A stretch of DNA of 64,000 nt from Christiangramia aestuarii (GTDB taxonomy: Bacteria > Bacteroidota > Bacteroidia > Flavobacteriales > Flavobacteriaceae). Made by a program: the position numbers and the translations under genes. Under the pieces are notes generated by a model, which saw only the letters and a list, made by a program, of their open reading frames with translations, was not told the DNA's origin and did no database searches. The stretch spans positions 828,156 through 892,155 of the forward strand of contig NZ_VJVW01000001.1 in assembly GCF_009735585.1 (NCBI RefSeq), read 5' to 3'. Shown here one piece after another: positions 44,562-53,608 of this stretch (within the stretch, counting starts at the first letter, position 1; every line of letters begins with the position of its first letter).

Positions 44562-46256
44562 ATGAAATTGAATGTAGCTTTAAAGGGCGTAATTGCTGTA
44601 GTTTGTGGCCTTAGTATTATAAGCTGTAACAAATCTAACAATTACAAAAATACCTCCAGAGCAACCGGTTGGGATATCAATTCTGACGAAGGAGGATTCC
44701 AGTATAATACAGATTACAAGGAGCAGGAAGCTGCTCCCGGATTGGTGTTTGTAGAAGGAGGAACCTATACCATGGGACGTGTGCAGGATGACCCAATGCA
44801 CGATTGGAACAACACTCCAACCCAACAACATGTACAGTCCTTTTATATGGACGAAACAGAGGTTACCAATAAAATGTACCTCGAATATCTTGACTGGCTG
44901 AAACGTGTTTTCCCACCTAGCGAAGATAATTACAAGAACATTTACGAAGGCGCTCTTCCAGACACCCTGGTTTGGAGAAACAGGCTTGGTTATAATGAGA
45001 CCATGGTTACCAATTACCTTCGCCACCCGGCCTATGCAGAATATCCTGTAGTTGGGGTTAGCTGGATTCAGGCAGTGGAATTCAGTAAATGGAGAACAGA
45101 CCGTGTTAATGAACACCGCCTGGAAGATGAAGGATTTATCAAAGAAGGAGCACACTTAACCGATGTAAATGCTTCTTCCACCTTTAACACCGAAACATAT
45201 ATCCACACTCCTAGCAAGGCTTACGGCGGAAACACCGAAATAAGCCAGGGAGGTGATGAAGCCCAGGACAGGCTTAACGAGACCAATGAAGCCGGGAACA
45301 CAGTTAAAAAAGTATACCCAGGAAGAGAAAGCGGTCTAATTTATCCGGAATACAGACTTCCTACCGAAGCTGAATGGGAATATGCCGCACTAGGACTTGT
45401 AGGGATCAGAAATTATAATACCTACAGAGGTAGAAAAAAATATCCATGGGATGGACAGTATACCAGAAATGGTAACGTTAAGAAAATGGGTGACCAGCTT
45501 GCTAACTTCAAACAGGGAGATGGTGATTATGGTGGAATAGCCGGATGGAGTGATGACGGAGCAGACATTACTGCAGAGGTTAAGAGTTACGAACCTAACG
45601 ATTTTGGCCTTTATGATATGGCCGGAAACGTTTCAGAATGGGTTGCCGATGTTTACCGCCCGATCGTGGATGATGAATTTAACGACTTCAACTATTATCG
45701 TGGAAACGTTTACACCAAGCACGCAATTAACGAAGATGGTACTGTAAAAGTTGTAGGAACAGATGATGTTGTATATGACACTCTAAGTAATGGTAAACTT
45801 GTAGCCAGAAACCTTCCAGGTGAGATCGCCCAGGTACCGGTCACCAAGGAAGACACCTATATGAGAACCAACTTCACCGAAAGTGACCAGAGAGATTTTA
45901 GAGATGGAGATAAAAGCTCAAGCCGTTACTACCAGCCTTTCCAGGATATGGAAGACCCGGCAAAGAGAATGTACAACTCTCCTAAGTATGATAATTTCAC
46001 CTATGCAGACAGCACTAGCGAGGAAACCGGACTTACTGAAAGAGGTTACGACAAGGAAAAAAGAACTACTTTAATTAGTGACGAGGTAAGAGTGTACAAA
46101 GGAGGTAGCTGGAGAGATAGAGCCTACTGGTTAGATCCTGCTCAGCGTCGCTACTTCCCTCAAGATATGGCTACCGATTATATTGGATTTAGAAATGCGA
46201 TGTCCAGAGTTGGTTCAAAATCTCTTGACAAGAACAAGACAGCAAGAAGCAAATAA
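44562..46256 (+). CDS. gldJ: Gliding motility lipoprotein GldJ
   Basis: 564 residues from ATG 44562 (AAGGAA ribosome site just upstream). Lipobox GLSIISC with Cys22. The rest is the FGE-sulfatase fold: GLVFVEGGTYTMGRVQDDP, FYMDETEVTNKMYLEYLDW, RLPTEAEWEYAA, GLYDMAGNVSEWVADVY and VYKGGSWRDRAYWLDPAQRRYFP. GldJ is an outer-membrane lipoprotein that stabilises GldK and is needed for gliding and T9SS. The catalytic cysteines of true FGE enzymes are not seen, as in other GldJ. murF follows, as usual. Confidence 0.95.
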   Translation: MKLNVALKGVIAVVCGLSIISCNKSNNYKNTSRATGWDINSDEGGFQYNTDYKEQEAAPGLVFVEGGTYTMGRVQDDPMHDWNNTPTQQHVQSFYMDETEVTNKMYLEYLDWLKRVFPPSEDNYKNIYEGALPDTLVWRNRLGYNETMVTNYLRHPAYAEYPVVGVSWIQAVEFSKWRTDRVNEHRLEDEGFIKEGAHLTDVNASSTFNTETYIHTPSKAYGGNTEISQGGDEAQDRLNETNEAGNTVKKVYPGRESGLIYPEYRLPTEAEWEYAALGLVGIRNYNTYRGRKKYPWDGQYTRNGNVKKMGDQLANFKQGDGDYGGIAGWSDDGADITAEVKSYEPNDFGLYDMAGNVSEWVADVYRPIVDDEFNDFNYYRGNVYTKHAINEDGTVKVVGTDDVVYDTLSNGKLVARNLPGEIAQVPVTKEDTYMRTNFTESDQRDFRDGDKSSSRYYQPFQDMEDPAKRMYNSPKYDNFTYADSTSEETGLTERGYDKEKRTTLISDEVRVYKGGSWRDRAYWLDPAQRRYFPQDMATDYIGFRNAMSRVGSKSLDKNKTARSK

Positions 46257-46279
46257 GCGATAGCTTCTATAAAATAAAC

Positions 46280-46311
46280 TTAAAGCCCTAATTTGTTTAG
46301 GGCTTTTTTTT
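46280..46311 (+). terminator. Terminator after gldJ
   Basis: AAAGCCCTA (46282-46290) pairs with TAGGGCTTT (46298-46306), loop of 7, then T-run. Only 14 bases before murF, so murF may depend on read-through or its own promoter overlapping this hairpin. Confidence 0.8.
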
Positions 46312-46324
46312 ATAGATTTATTTT

Positions 46325-47617
46325 ATGAACACAGCCAGACTTCATCAGCGCTTCCTGCTTTGCTCAGGGGCCGACACCGACACAAGGAAAATAAGAAAAG
46401 ACAGCATGTTCTTCGCCCTGAAAGGCGAAAACTTCAATGGAAATGAATTCGCAGAACAGGCCTTGAAAAATGGTGCCAGGTATGCCGTCGTAGACGACAA
46501 GAACTACGCAAAGAACCAGGAAGATTATATCCTGGTTAAAAACGTCCTGGAAACGCTTCAGAAACTGGCTTTATTCCATAGAAATTATCTGGAGATCCCG
46601 ATCCTGGCAATAACCGGCAGCAATGGCAAAACAACCACCAAGGAGCTGGTTCATGCAGTTCTCGCCAGAAAGTTCAAAACAATTGCCACCAAAGGAAATT
46701 TAAATAACCACATTGGCGTTCCCCTCACCCTTTTATCCATGGACGACCAGACTGAATTCGGGATCGTAGAGATGGGCGCAAATCACCTAATGGAAATAGA
46801 GTTCCTTTGCACTATCGCCAACCCAGATTATGGTTATATCACTAACTTCGGAAAGGCACACCTGGAAGGTTTCGGTGGCGTGGAAGGAGTGATCAAAGGC
46901 AAAACAGAACTCTATAAATTCCTCCAGGAGAAAAATAAATTGATTTTCCTGAATCACGATGATGACATCCAAAGAAAGCATGAGAATTACTCGCATACCT
47001 TCAGTTTTGGAGAAAATAAAGGTGCAGATGTAAGGCTTACGTACGATCTCGAAGCTGAAAATGCCCAGATAAATTACAACAATACCGACTTTAAGAGCCA
47101 GTTAACCGGAAGCTATAACGCCAAGAACATGGCCGCGGCTTTATGTATAGGTCTCTACTTTAAAGTAGACTTCAAGGAAATACATAACGCCATAGAGAAC
47201 TACAACCCGACCAACAATCGCTCACAGGTGGTAGAAAGCGGAAGCAATAAGATCATCATGGATGCTTATAATGCTAATCCTACAAGTATGCATGCAGCTC
47301 TGGAAAACTTCAGAAAACTAAAAACCAACAAACAGAAGATCGCAATTCTTGGAGACATGTTCGAACTGGGAAGTGCCGCACCTACCGAGCATCAGGTGAT
47401 CGCGAACTTTGCCAAAAACAGTGAATTTGCCGAGACTTATCTGGTAGGAGAAAATTTTAAGAACACAGATTGCAATAGCAACTTCATTTTTAAATTCAGG
47501 GATACAGATCACCTGGTCGAGCATTTAAAGGAAAGTGAATTTTCGAATTGTTATTTCCTCATCAAAGGTTCAAGAGGCATGGCCCTCGAAAGAGCCCTGG
47601 ATGCTATAAAAAAGTAA
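46325..47617 (+). CDS. murF: UDP-MurNAc-tripeptide D-alanyl-D-alanine ligase MurF
   Basis: 430 residues. N-terminal TDTRKIRKDSMFFALKGENFNGNEFA, ATP loop GSNGKTTTK at 98-106, GIVEMGANHLMEIEFL and the C-terminal IMDAYNANPTSM and GDMFELG. It adds D-Ala-D-Ala to the peptidoglycan precursor in the cytoplasm. The pairing with gldJ is common in Flavobacteriaceae. Confidence 0.95.
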   Translation: MNTARLHQRFLLCSGADTDTRKIRKDSMFFALKGENFNGNEFAEQALKNGARYAVVDDKNYAKNQEDYILVKNVLETLQKLALFHRNYLEIPILAITGSNGKTTTKELVHAVLARKFKTIATKGNLNNHIGVPLTLLSMDDQTEFGIVEMGANHLMEIEFLCTIANPDYGYITNFGKAHLEGFGGVEGVIKGKTELYKFLQEKNKLIFLNHDDDIQRKHENYSHTFSFGENKGADVRLTYDLEAENAQINYNNTDFKSQLTGSYNAKNMAAALCIGLYFKVDFKEIHNAIENYNPTNNRSQVVESGSNKIIMDAYNANPTSMHAALENFRKLKTNKQKIAILGDMFELGSAAPTEHQVIANFAKNSEFAETYLVGENFKNTDCNSNFIFKFRDTDHLVEHLKESEFSNCYFLIKGSRGMALERALDAIKK

Positions 47618-47732
47618 GCATTTTTGTTTTGGCCAGGACCTTAGCATCCTTCAAAAATGGATTGCGTCAAAGAAGAGCAAAAACCATTAAATGATGGAGC
47701 CACTAATAATTCCTGTGGTTAAATGATATTCT

Positions 47733-47766
47733 GAAATAAAAAACCTCGTACCAAATACGAGGTTTA
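47733..47766 (-). terminator. Terminator after tRNA-Val(GAC)
   Basis: AAACCTCGTA (47741-47750) pairs with TACGAGGTTT (47756-47765), loop CCAAA; on the reverse strand a T-run follows. Confidence 0.82.
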
Positions 47767-47769
47767 AAG

Positions 47770-47844
47770 TGAAGTGTACTGGATTCGAACCAGTGACCCC
47801 TACCCTGTCAAGGTAGTGCTCTGAACCAACTGAGCTAACACTCC
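47770..47844 (-). tRNA. tRNA-Val(GAC)
   Basis: On the reverse strand: acceptor GGAGTGT pairs with ACACTTC (one G-U), D arm with AGTTGGTTC, anticodon arm CTACC-TTGACAG-GGTAG giving anticodon GAC (valine), and T arm ACTGG-TTCGAAT-CCAGT. 75 bases with the discriminator A. CCA is not encoded. Confidence 0.93.
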
Positions 47845-47930
47845 ATTGTCGCGCTAATATAGAAGGAATCCTTAAAACTTAGATCTTTCTGAAAGAAAAA
47901 ATATTGCCAGAAAAAGCCAACTAAAATCCA

Positions 47931-48079
47931 GGACCTAATAATACAAAAACTTGTCAAACCTTCCACCCAAAAGTTCGACACCAGCTGGGTCGAATTACGG
48001 CTATCTGTTTTACGCAGAATATTCTTTTTATGGGTGTTCACGGTATGACCGGAAAAGTTTAGCTTGGAGCCAATCTCCT
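47931..48079 (-). pseudogene. Remnant of a luxR-type gene, 3' end only
   Basis: This stretch matches the 3' end of the luxR gene at 53.6 kb (53609-53757): 140 of 149 bases agree with no gap, same strand. It still reads EIGSKLNFSGHTVNTHKKNILR and so on, the recognition part of a LuxR helix-turn-helix. Homology stops sharply at 48079, so about 80% of the gene is missing, and the stop codon has changed from TGA to TGT. A weaker match may run left to about 47895. It cannot be a working regulator. It marks the left border of the lipoprotein island. Confidence 0.85.
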
Positions 48080-48220
48080 TTTTTTAATTACCTCTTGCCA
48101 ATTACATAAAACTAAATTAAGTTCTAGAATAGCCTATGAACATTCCTCAATTTTGGAGAAAAATAAAATTCTAATCTCTAATATTTTACACACCTAACCG
48201 TCATTTATTTTATTAAAATA

Positions 48221-48251
48221 TTGTTAAAACAAAATAAAGTATCTATTTTAG
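48221..48251 (+). promoter_or_regulatory. Candidate promoter of the three-lipoprotein operon
   Basis: TTG (48221-48223), 20 bases, TATTTTAG (48244-48251), one mismatch to TAnnTTTG. The leader would be about 45 bases to ATG 48301. The rest of 48080-48300 is AT-rich and shows no gene. Confidence 0.5.
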
Positions 48252-48300
48252 CCCGCCCCGCAGAAAAGCCCTACCCTCTGCCTAAAACTAACTTACACTA

Positions 48301-49566
48301 ATGAAAAAATTGCTATGTCTTGCAGCGCTTTTTCTCGCGTTAGCATGCTCTACCGAAGAACGACCGGACGAACAAGAGTCCCGGGAATATGAAAACAAAA
48401 TCATCCTTCAGGAACTTCAAATGCAAGAAGCCGGTGTCAAACTAAAATGGAGTATTTTAAATACAACCGATTTTCAATCCTATGAAATTTTACGCTCAGA
48501 ATCTGAAGAAGAAAATAATTTTCAAACCCTAAAATTCATAAATGATAATGAAAAAACCGATTTCATAGACACAGAACTACCTTACAGCCCCTATGTGAGC
48601 TATAAGATCATTGGCCATAATTATTCAGGGACTGCACCCATAGAAAGTAATATGCAGGTCTATAAGAGACCTGAGGTAATTAAATTCAATGGATATATAG
48701 ATCAAGTTATCCCACAGTTTGCTCAAAATAAAATGTACCTGATTTCCAGAAAAGGACAGGTAACATTAATGGATCTTGAGACTAATAATATTCTAAAAAC
48801 ACTTGAAACAGAAAGTCATATCGGCTTTGTTGATATAAAAACCTTTAACGGTAAGGAAGAATTATATGTGCCCCGAAATGATGGTTGGATTTATATTTAT
48901 GATGCTAAGAGTTTCGAATTAATTGACAGAATTGACACAGGCAGGGCATCCTCTTCCATCATCTTCAATAATAACAGGCTTTTCGTTTCTACCGATGCAT
49001 GGACAGATAGACCTTTAAAGGTCTATAGCAGAATTTCTGGTGATTTGATCGAGGAAACCGGTGATTTTGATCTAACTCGCTTAAGACAGATCCCGGGTAG
49101 TAATACAGATTTATTGGAGATAACTCTTAATGTAGGTCCAGTAGATCAGGACATTTATAAATTTGATGCTAATGGTAGTTTAATTGAGCATTTGAATGAC
49201 ACTTATCATGGTGATTTTTCCCTAGATGCAAATATTTTCAATTTCTTCCCTGATGCTGAAAGATTCATAACCGGAAGGGAAGGAGCTATCTATTCCAAAA
49301 ACATGATCTACCAAAGCAGACTTCCAAAGGGTTATCTCGAATTTTCAAGTTTTAGCTTCAATATAGAAGATCAATTGATTTATGCGGGCTGCAGTAATGA
49401 AAGAAGTATTCAGGAATATGATCTAAACGATCTTTCAAGGAAGGGTTTTATAGAAACAAAAAGCTACCCACAATTTATTTTCAAAAATCTCGGGCAGATA
49501 TACATTATAGGCCTTAGTTCAAATTCAAACAATTCAAATTTTGTATTTGAAAAAATCAACCTCTAA
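48301..49566 (+). CDS. Lipoprotein with FN3-like domain and beta-propeller, island gene 1
   Basis: 421 residues. Lipobox ALAC with Cys16 followed by S-T-E-E, an acidic tail often seen in surface-exposed lipoproteins of this phylum. About 30-120 looks like a fibronectin type III module (VKLKWSILNTTDFQSYEILRS ... YVSYKIIGHNYSG). From about 130 there are repeated short beta units (KMYLISRKGQVTLMDLETNNI, ELYVPRNDGWIYIYDAKSFELIDRI, RLFVSTDAWTDRPLKVYS), as in a beta-propeller. No enzyme motif is seen. I do not recognise the family. It is first of a three-gene operon (10 bases to gene 2) lying between two luxR 3' ends. Confidence 0.72.
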   Translation: MKKLLCLAALFLALACSTEERPDEQESREYENKIILQELQMQEAGVKLKWSILNTTDFQSYEILRSESEEENNFQTLKFINDNEKTDFIDTELPYSPYVSYKIIGHNYSGTAPIESNMQVYKRPEVIKFNGYIDQVIPQFAQNKMYLISRKGQVTLMDLETNNILKTLETESHIGFVDIKTFNGKEELYVPRNDGWIYIYDAKSFELIDRIDTGRASSSIIFNNNRLFVSTDAWTDRPLKVYSRISGDLIEETGDFDLTRLRQIPGSNTDLLEITLNVGPVDQDIYKFDANGSLIEHLNDTYHGDFSLDANIFNFFPDAERFITGREGAIYSKNMIYQSRLPKGYLEFSSFSFNIEDQLIYAGCSNERSIQEYDLNDLSRKGFIETKSYPQFIFKNLGQIYIIGLSSNSNNSNFVFEKINL

Positions 49567-49576
49567 TTTTTTTACC

Positions 49577-51403
49577 ATGAAATTCTACAAATACCTGCTC
49601 CTTTCTCTTTCATTCACTTTATTCCTTAATTCATGCACCAAGGATAGCGATCCAGAAGAGAGTGAGGAAGAGATTTCCCAAGAGCCTCAGCCAGAACCAA
49701 ACCCTAGCCTTAGCATTTCCAGATTTACTCCAAATAAAGCCGATCTTGGAGACACTATTTCTATAAAAGGAGAGAATTTCAGTAGAAATTTCGAACTTTT
49801 GATGAACGAAATGCCTCTAAAAGTTATTTTTAGTAATGATAGCGTAATTAAATTCGAGGTCCCATATAATAATTTCAATCCCTTCAATTTCAAGGTAATC
49901 TTAAATGACCAGGAAGCTGAAAGTATTGTTTTCGAGAATCCATTCGAGCTATATGAGCCTCAAATCGATTCTGTCTCAAGTAAAATTGGCTTTAGAGACA
50001 AGGCTGTGATTTACGGTAGTCATTTAACCAACTCACCCAATAAAACCAGAGATATCGTTTATTTAAATAACGAAATGGTTGAAACGGAGTTTCAGTCTAA
50101 GGACTCAATCATTTTCGACCTGAAATTCCTTTATCTCACAGAGTATGAAAATGATTTATTAGTCCAGGCACAATTACAGGAAGTTAGATTAAATAAGGGC
50201 CTTAAAATCATGCCTCCAAAACTTGAGGGGATAAATAAAGATCAAATAAAAGTTGGAGATACGCTTCAAATCCATGGTAAATATTTCCGATACGGAACTC
50301 CAGATTGGCACAAGGTATATATTGATGGTGCAAGAGCTAAAGTCCTGGACGGAAATGAAGATACCTTATGGATTGAAATGCCTATGGGACCATATGGTAA
50401 TAGAAATATTTCGGAAGTTCGTTTAAGCCTATTTTCTAAAGAAACTGCCACGAGTATCGATCTTCACTTAAATGATACCTGGTATCTATATGATGTCTTA
50501 AAGAAGCAGGAAGTAACGAATTCTGGCTATGCTGGAAATATCACTCCATACAGCTTTAATAATAGTGATTATATTTATTTGAATTCTTTTACAAAGCAGG
50601 ATAATTCAAATTTTATGAATACTAAACTTCTGCAGTACGATCCTCTTACGAAAGAATTAATAGATCTGGCAGAAATCCCTATTGAGTTTGATAATTATTT
50701 TGGTTATCACCTACAATTGTTTCCAGCAGAAAATCCAACAGAATTGTTCTTATACTTATCTAGAGCTGAGGATAATTTTTATCGGTATGATTACCAAACG
50801 GGAGAATTATCTCAGCTGAAGGATTTTCCTGGGCCGGATATTAGCGAAGGGACCGGGGCAATATTAGATAATAAATTTTATTTTGGTTTGGGACATACTG
50901 GATCCAATTCCCTAACCGCTAACCATACAATGTATGAATACAACTTCGAAAGTGATGAATGGAATTTACACTCTGAAATGCCATTCGAATCAGAAAGGGC
51001 CGTGAATAGCAGGAAGACAGATTTTGTCTGGAATAATTCGCTATTTACGGGTAATGGAAGCGATATGCAGTATGATTTCTGGAAGTTCTCCCCTTCTGAG
51101 GGTTGGATAAAAAAGGAAAGTATCCCCAACCCAATTTCCAGCTTCGCATATTTTCAAACAGGAGATAAAGCCTTCTATTACCACCAATATGACAATGAAT
51201 TCTGGGAATATCAAAGGAATACAAACTCATGGAATAATAGAGCTGACCTCGCAGTTGGGAAATATGGTTTTTCTCCAGAATCGGCTTTTGTAATAGGTGA
51301 TTATGTCTACTTCATTGGTTATTTCAGAGGCTATGGCTACGAAGAATCTGCAGCCATAAGAAATGACCAATTAATATTAAGAACAGAAGTCACTAAACCT
51401 TAA
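49577..51403 (+). CDS. Lipoprotein with three IPT/TIG domains and beta-propeller, island gene 2
   Basis: 608 residues from ATG 49577; the earlier in-frame TTG at 49541 lies inside gene 1 and hides the signal peptide. Lipobox LFLNSC with Cys20, then an acidic, proline-rich stalk (about 22-44). Three IPT/TIG-like modules follow at about 47-118, 128-208 and 214-298, each with the pattern G-D-T/K-x-x-I-x-G-x-x-F (LGDTISIKGENF, RDKAVIYGSHL, VGDTLQIHGKYF). The rest (about 315-608) is a Kelch-like propeller (YEYNFESDEWNLHSEMPF, WEYQRNTNSWNNRADLAVGKYG). Shares this plan with gene 3. Likely a surface binding protein; ligand unknown. Confidence 0.75.
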   Translation: MKFYKYLLLSLSFTLFLNSCTKDSDPEESEEEISQEPQPEPNPSLSISRFTPNKADLGDTISIKGENFSRNFELLMNEMPLKVIFSNDSVIKFEVPYNNFNPFNFKVILNDQEAESIVFENPFELYEPQIDSVSSKIGFRDKAVIYGSHLTNSPNKTRDIVYLNNEMVETEFQSKDSIIFDLKFLYLTEYENDLLVQAQLQEVRLNKGLKIMPPKLEGINKDQIKVGDTLQIHGKYFRYGTPDWHKVYIDGARAKVLDGNEDTLWIEMPMGPYGNRNISEVRLSLFSKETATSIDLHLNDTWYLYDVLKKQEVTNSGYAGNITPYSFNNSDYIYLNSFTKQDNSNFMNTKLLQYDPLTKELIDLAEIPIEFDNYFGYHLQLFPAENPTELFLYLSRAEDNFYRYDYQTGELSQLKDFPGPDISEGTGAILDNKFYFGLGHTGSNSLTANHTMYEYNFESDEWNLHSEMPFESERAVNSRKTDFVWNNSLFTGNGSDMQYDFWKFSPSEGWIKKESIPNPISSFAYFQTGDKAFYYHQYDNEFWEYQRNTNSWNNRADLAVGKYGFSPESAFVIGDYVYFIGYFRGYGYEESAAIRNDQLILRTEVTKP

Positions 51404-51406
51404 AAC

Positions 51407-53443
51407 ATGAAAATAAAAAACTCATATTTTTTAGTAGTTCTTTTCTTTTGCCTGGCCTGTTCTAAAGAACAGGATCCAGAGCAGGAAGCAGCCGTAGCGA
51501 AAGAACTTAATTTGGAGATAAAGGTATTGGAGGATGGTGGCGTAAGCTTTCAGGGGGAGTATGAAGGGACCGATATTGAAACGTCAGGTTTTTATTATTC
51601 TACAACTGAAGATTTTCAGAACGAAAATGCAATCGAAGTTTCAGCAGAACCTGAAAGGATCTTTACCTCAATCATCAACACAGGTCTTTTCTATAACCAG
51701 GAATATTTTGTTAGGGCCTTTATCGAAACCAGTTCAGGTGAAAAAATTGAAAGCCCAGAAAAATCATTTGTTTCTCTTGGTAGCAAAGCACCGAAGATTA
51801 GATCTATTAACAACTCTCATTTAGGAGATACAGTAACCATCATAGGAGAAAATTTTGGGGCATCAGATTTTACTGGGGTCAAAGTGCATTTTGATGAAGC
51901 ACGTTCAAAAATATTACGCTCAAATGATACCCTTGTTGAGTGTATAGTTCCTGTCGATTTTCAGATATCAAATCCTCCTGTTCGATTAAGAGTTTATGAC
52001 AAGGAAGTTATTTACAACGATTTCAAGTTATTAACACCTGTTATTTCAGAGGCTTCAATATCAAATTTTTCCCTTGGCGACACCCTAAAAATATATGGAG
52101 ATCACTTTGACACTGCAGTCGAAAGAACCAAAATCATTATTGATAACAAACCATTAGAAATATTATCGACCAGCAGGAATTCACTCCAGTTTATTCTCCC
52201 ATTGGACGCATCAAAATCCAAGCTTGAATTCTCCCTTTGGGCCCAAAATCAGGAGGTTAAGGTCGATTATATCGGGAAACTCAATAAACCCTTAATAGAG
52301 TCTGTAGGGGGTAATTTACGAACCTATGATACAATTGTTATCAAAGGAGATAATTTCAGTCCATTAAAACAGGCAAACAAAGTTTATTTTGATGAACACC
52401 GGGCTGAAGTCCTTTCCGCGTCTCCAAAAGAATTGATTGTTCTATCTCCTATTGGACCTTATAAGGATGCAACATTCGAAGTAACTTATAATCTAATGGA
52501 TTATGAGGTATATCCCAATGAGAAAACCATTTTTCAGGATGCATGGCTATTTAAAGCTGAAACAGATTATGAGTTTTATGGTAATACAGATCAGTATTTT
52601 ACTAAAAACGGAAAACTTTATATCGTTCAAAAAAATTATGGAGAACATCAACTAAGTTTTCTGGAGTTTGATCCTGAAAAACTGCAATTTGAGAAATTCC
52701 AAATGCCATTGCCGGCTACACATTTAGCAGATGTCTCTTTTCAGGTAGCTCAGGAAAAGGATTACGGACCTGTTTATCTATTTTTTAATTCAGAAAAGGA
52801 GAACTTTTACGAATTAAGATTGGAATCCAGGTCTTATTCAAGTTTAAAAGATTATCCTGCTATCACAAGTAACGGACCCGAAGTCTTTATTTCTGACAAA
52901 AAAGTTTTTGTTACCGGTGGATGGGTAGATTACTCTAGTCATACCGATACTACAGCAGATGAAATAAGAGAGCTCTGGGCTTACGATATGTCTTTAGACG
53001 ACTGGATTCAAAAAGCTGATCATCCAGAAGCCTATTTAAGGTCTGGAGATGTGGTATTTCAAAAGGGCAATGATACCTATATCACTTATGGGCTTAACAC
53101 TACTGGTGGTGTTAGTTTCTGGAGGTATTCCTCCTCTTTGGATTCATGGAGCAATCTGAATTCTCATCATAGTGCTAGATTTGGAAAAGCATTTTTTATG
53201 CATAATGGTTTTGGCTATGCTTATTTCTCAGATCCGGTTAATGCAACCCCTTCAAATTTTGCACATAGGTATGATCTGGAAAAAAACACATGGAATTCAA
53301 TCACTCCCTTAAACAACCGGTATTACACATATTTTACTTTTCCAAGGAATTATACAGCATTTAAGGTAAATGGAAAGATCTTTATCGCGATATATAGCAA
53401 TTCAAAATTGAAATTCTTCGAGGCAGATACAGAAAAAATTTGA
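51407..53443 (+). CDS. Lipoprotein with FN3-like, three IPT/TIG domains and beta-propeller, island gene 3
   Basis: 678 residues. Lipobox CLAC with Cys18. An FN3-like module (about 34-122: VSFQGEYEG, SGFYYSTTEDF, YNQEYFVRAFIETSSGEK) precedes three IPT/TIG modules (about 128-207, 210-288, 294-372; LGDTVTIIGENF, LGDTLKIYGDHF, YDTIVIKGDNF). A Kelch-like propeller fills about 380-678 (KVFVTGGWVDYSS, ELWAYDMSLDDWIQKADHP, HRYDLEKNTWNSITPL). It thus joins the FN3 part of gene 1 with the TIG-propeller plan of gene 2. Starts 3 bases after gene 2. Ends near the right luxR copy. Function unknown. Confidence 0.75.
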   Translation: MKIKNSYFLVVLFFCLACSKEQDPEQEAAVAKELNLEIKVLEDGGVSFQGEYEGTDIETSGFYYSTTEDFQNENAIEVSAEPERIFTSIINTGLFYNQEYFVRAFIETSSGEKIESPEKSFVSLGSKAPKIRSINNSHLGDTVTIIGENFGASDFTGVKVHFDEARSKILRSNDTLVECIVPVDFQISNPPVRLRVYDKEVIYNDFKLLTPVISEASISNFSLGDTLKIYGDHFDTAVERTKIIIDNKPLEILSTSRNSLQFILPLDASKSKLEFSLWAQNQEVKVDYIGKLNKPLIESVGGNLRTYDTIVIKGDNFSPLKQANKVYFDEHRAEVLSASPKELIVLSPIGPYKDATFEVTYNLMDYEVYPNEKTIFQDAWLFKAETDYEFYGNTDQYFTKNGKLYIVQKNYGEHQLSFLEFDPEKLQFEKFQMPLPATHLADVSFQVAQEKDYGPVYLFFNSEKENFYELRLESRSYSSLKDYPAITSNGPEVFISDKKVFVTGGWVDYSSHTDTTADEIRELWAYDMSLDDWIQKADHPEAYLRSGDVVFQKGNDTYITYGLNTTGGVSFWRYSSSLDSWSNLNSHHSARFGKAFFMHNGFGYAYFSDPVNATPSNFAHRYDLEKNTWNSITPLNNRYYTYFTFPRNYTAFKVNGKIFIAIYSNSKLKFFEADTEKI

Positions 53444-53608
53444 TAAAAAGGATTTAATTTAGAACCAGTTTTTGTTGAAGTTTATCCCATATATAGGAAC
53501 TTATTGCAGTATAGTTACAATCCAAACACATCTCTTACTTTGAGATTTCGTTAAGTCTTATTCCTATAATAAGAAATAAAAATGCCGAAGAGAGGCAGTT
53601 AAAATTCT

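Noticed and set aside
47835..48041. A small reading frame (68 codons) on the minus strand as a gene
   Set aside because: It is only the tail of the decayed luxR copy run on past its lost stop codon into the tRNA gene.
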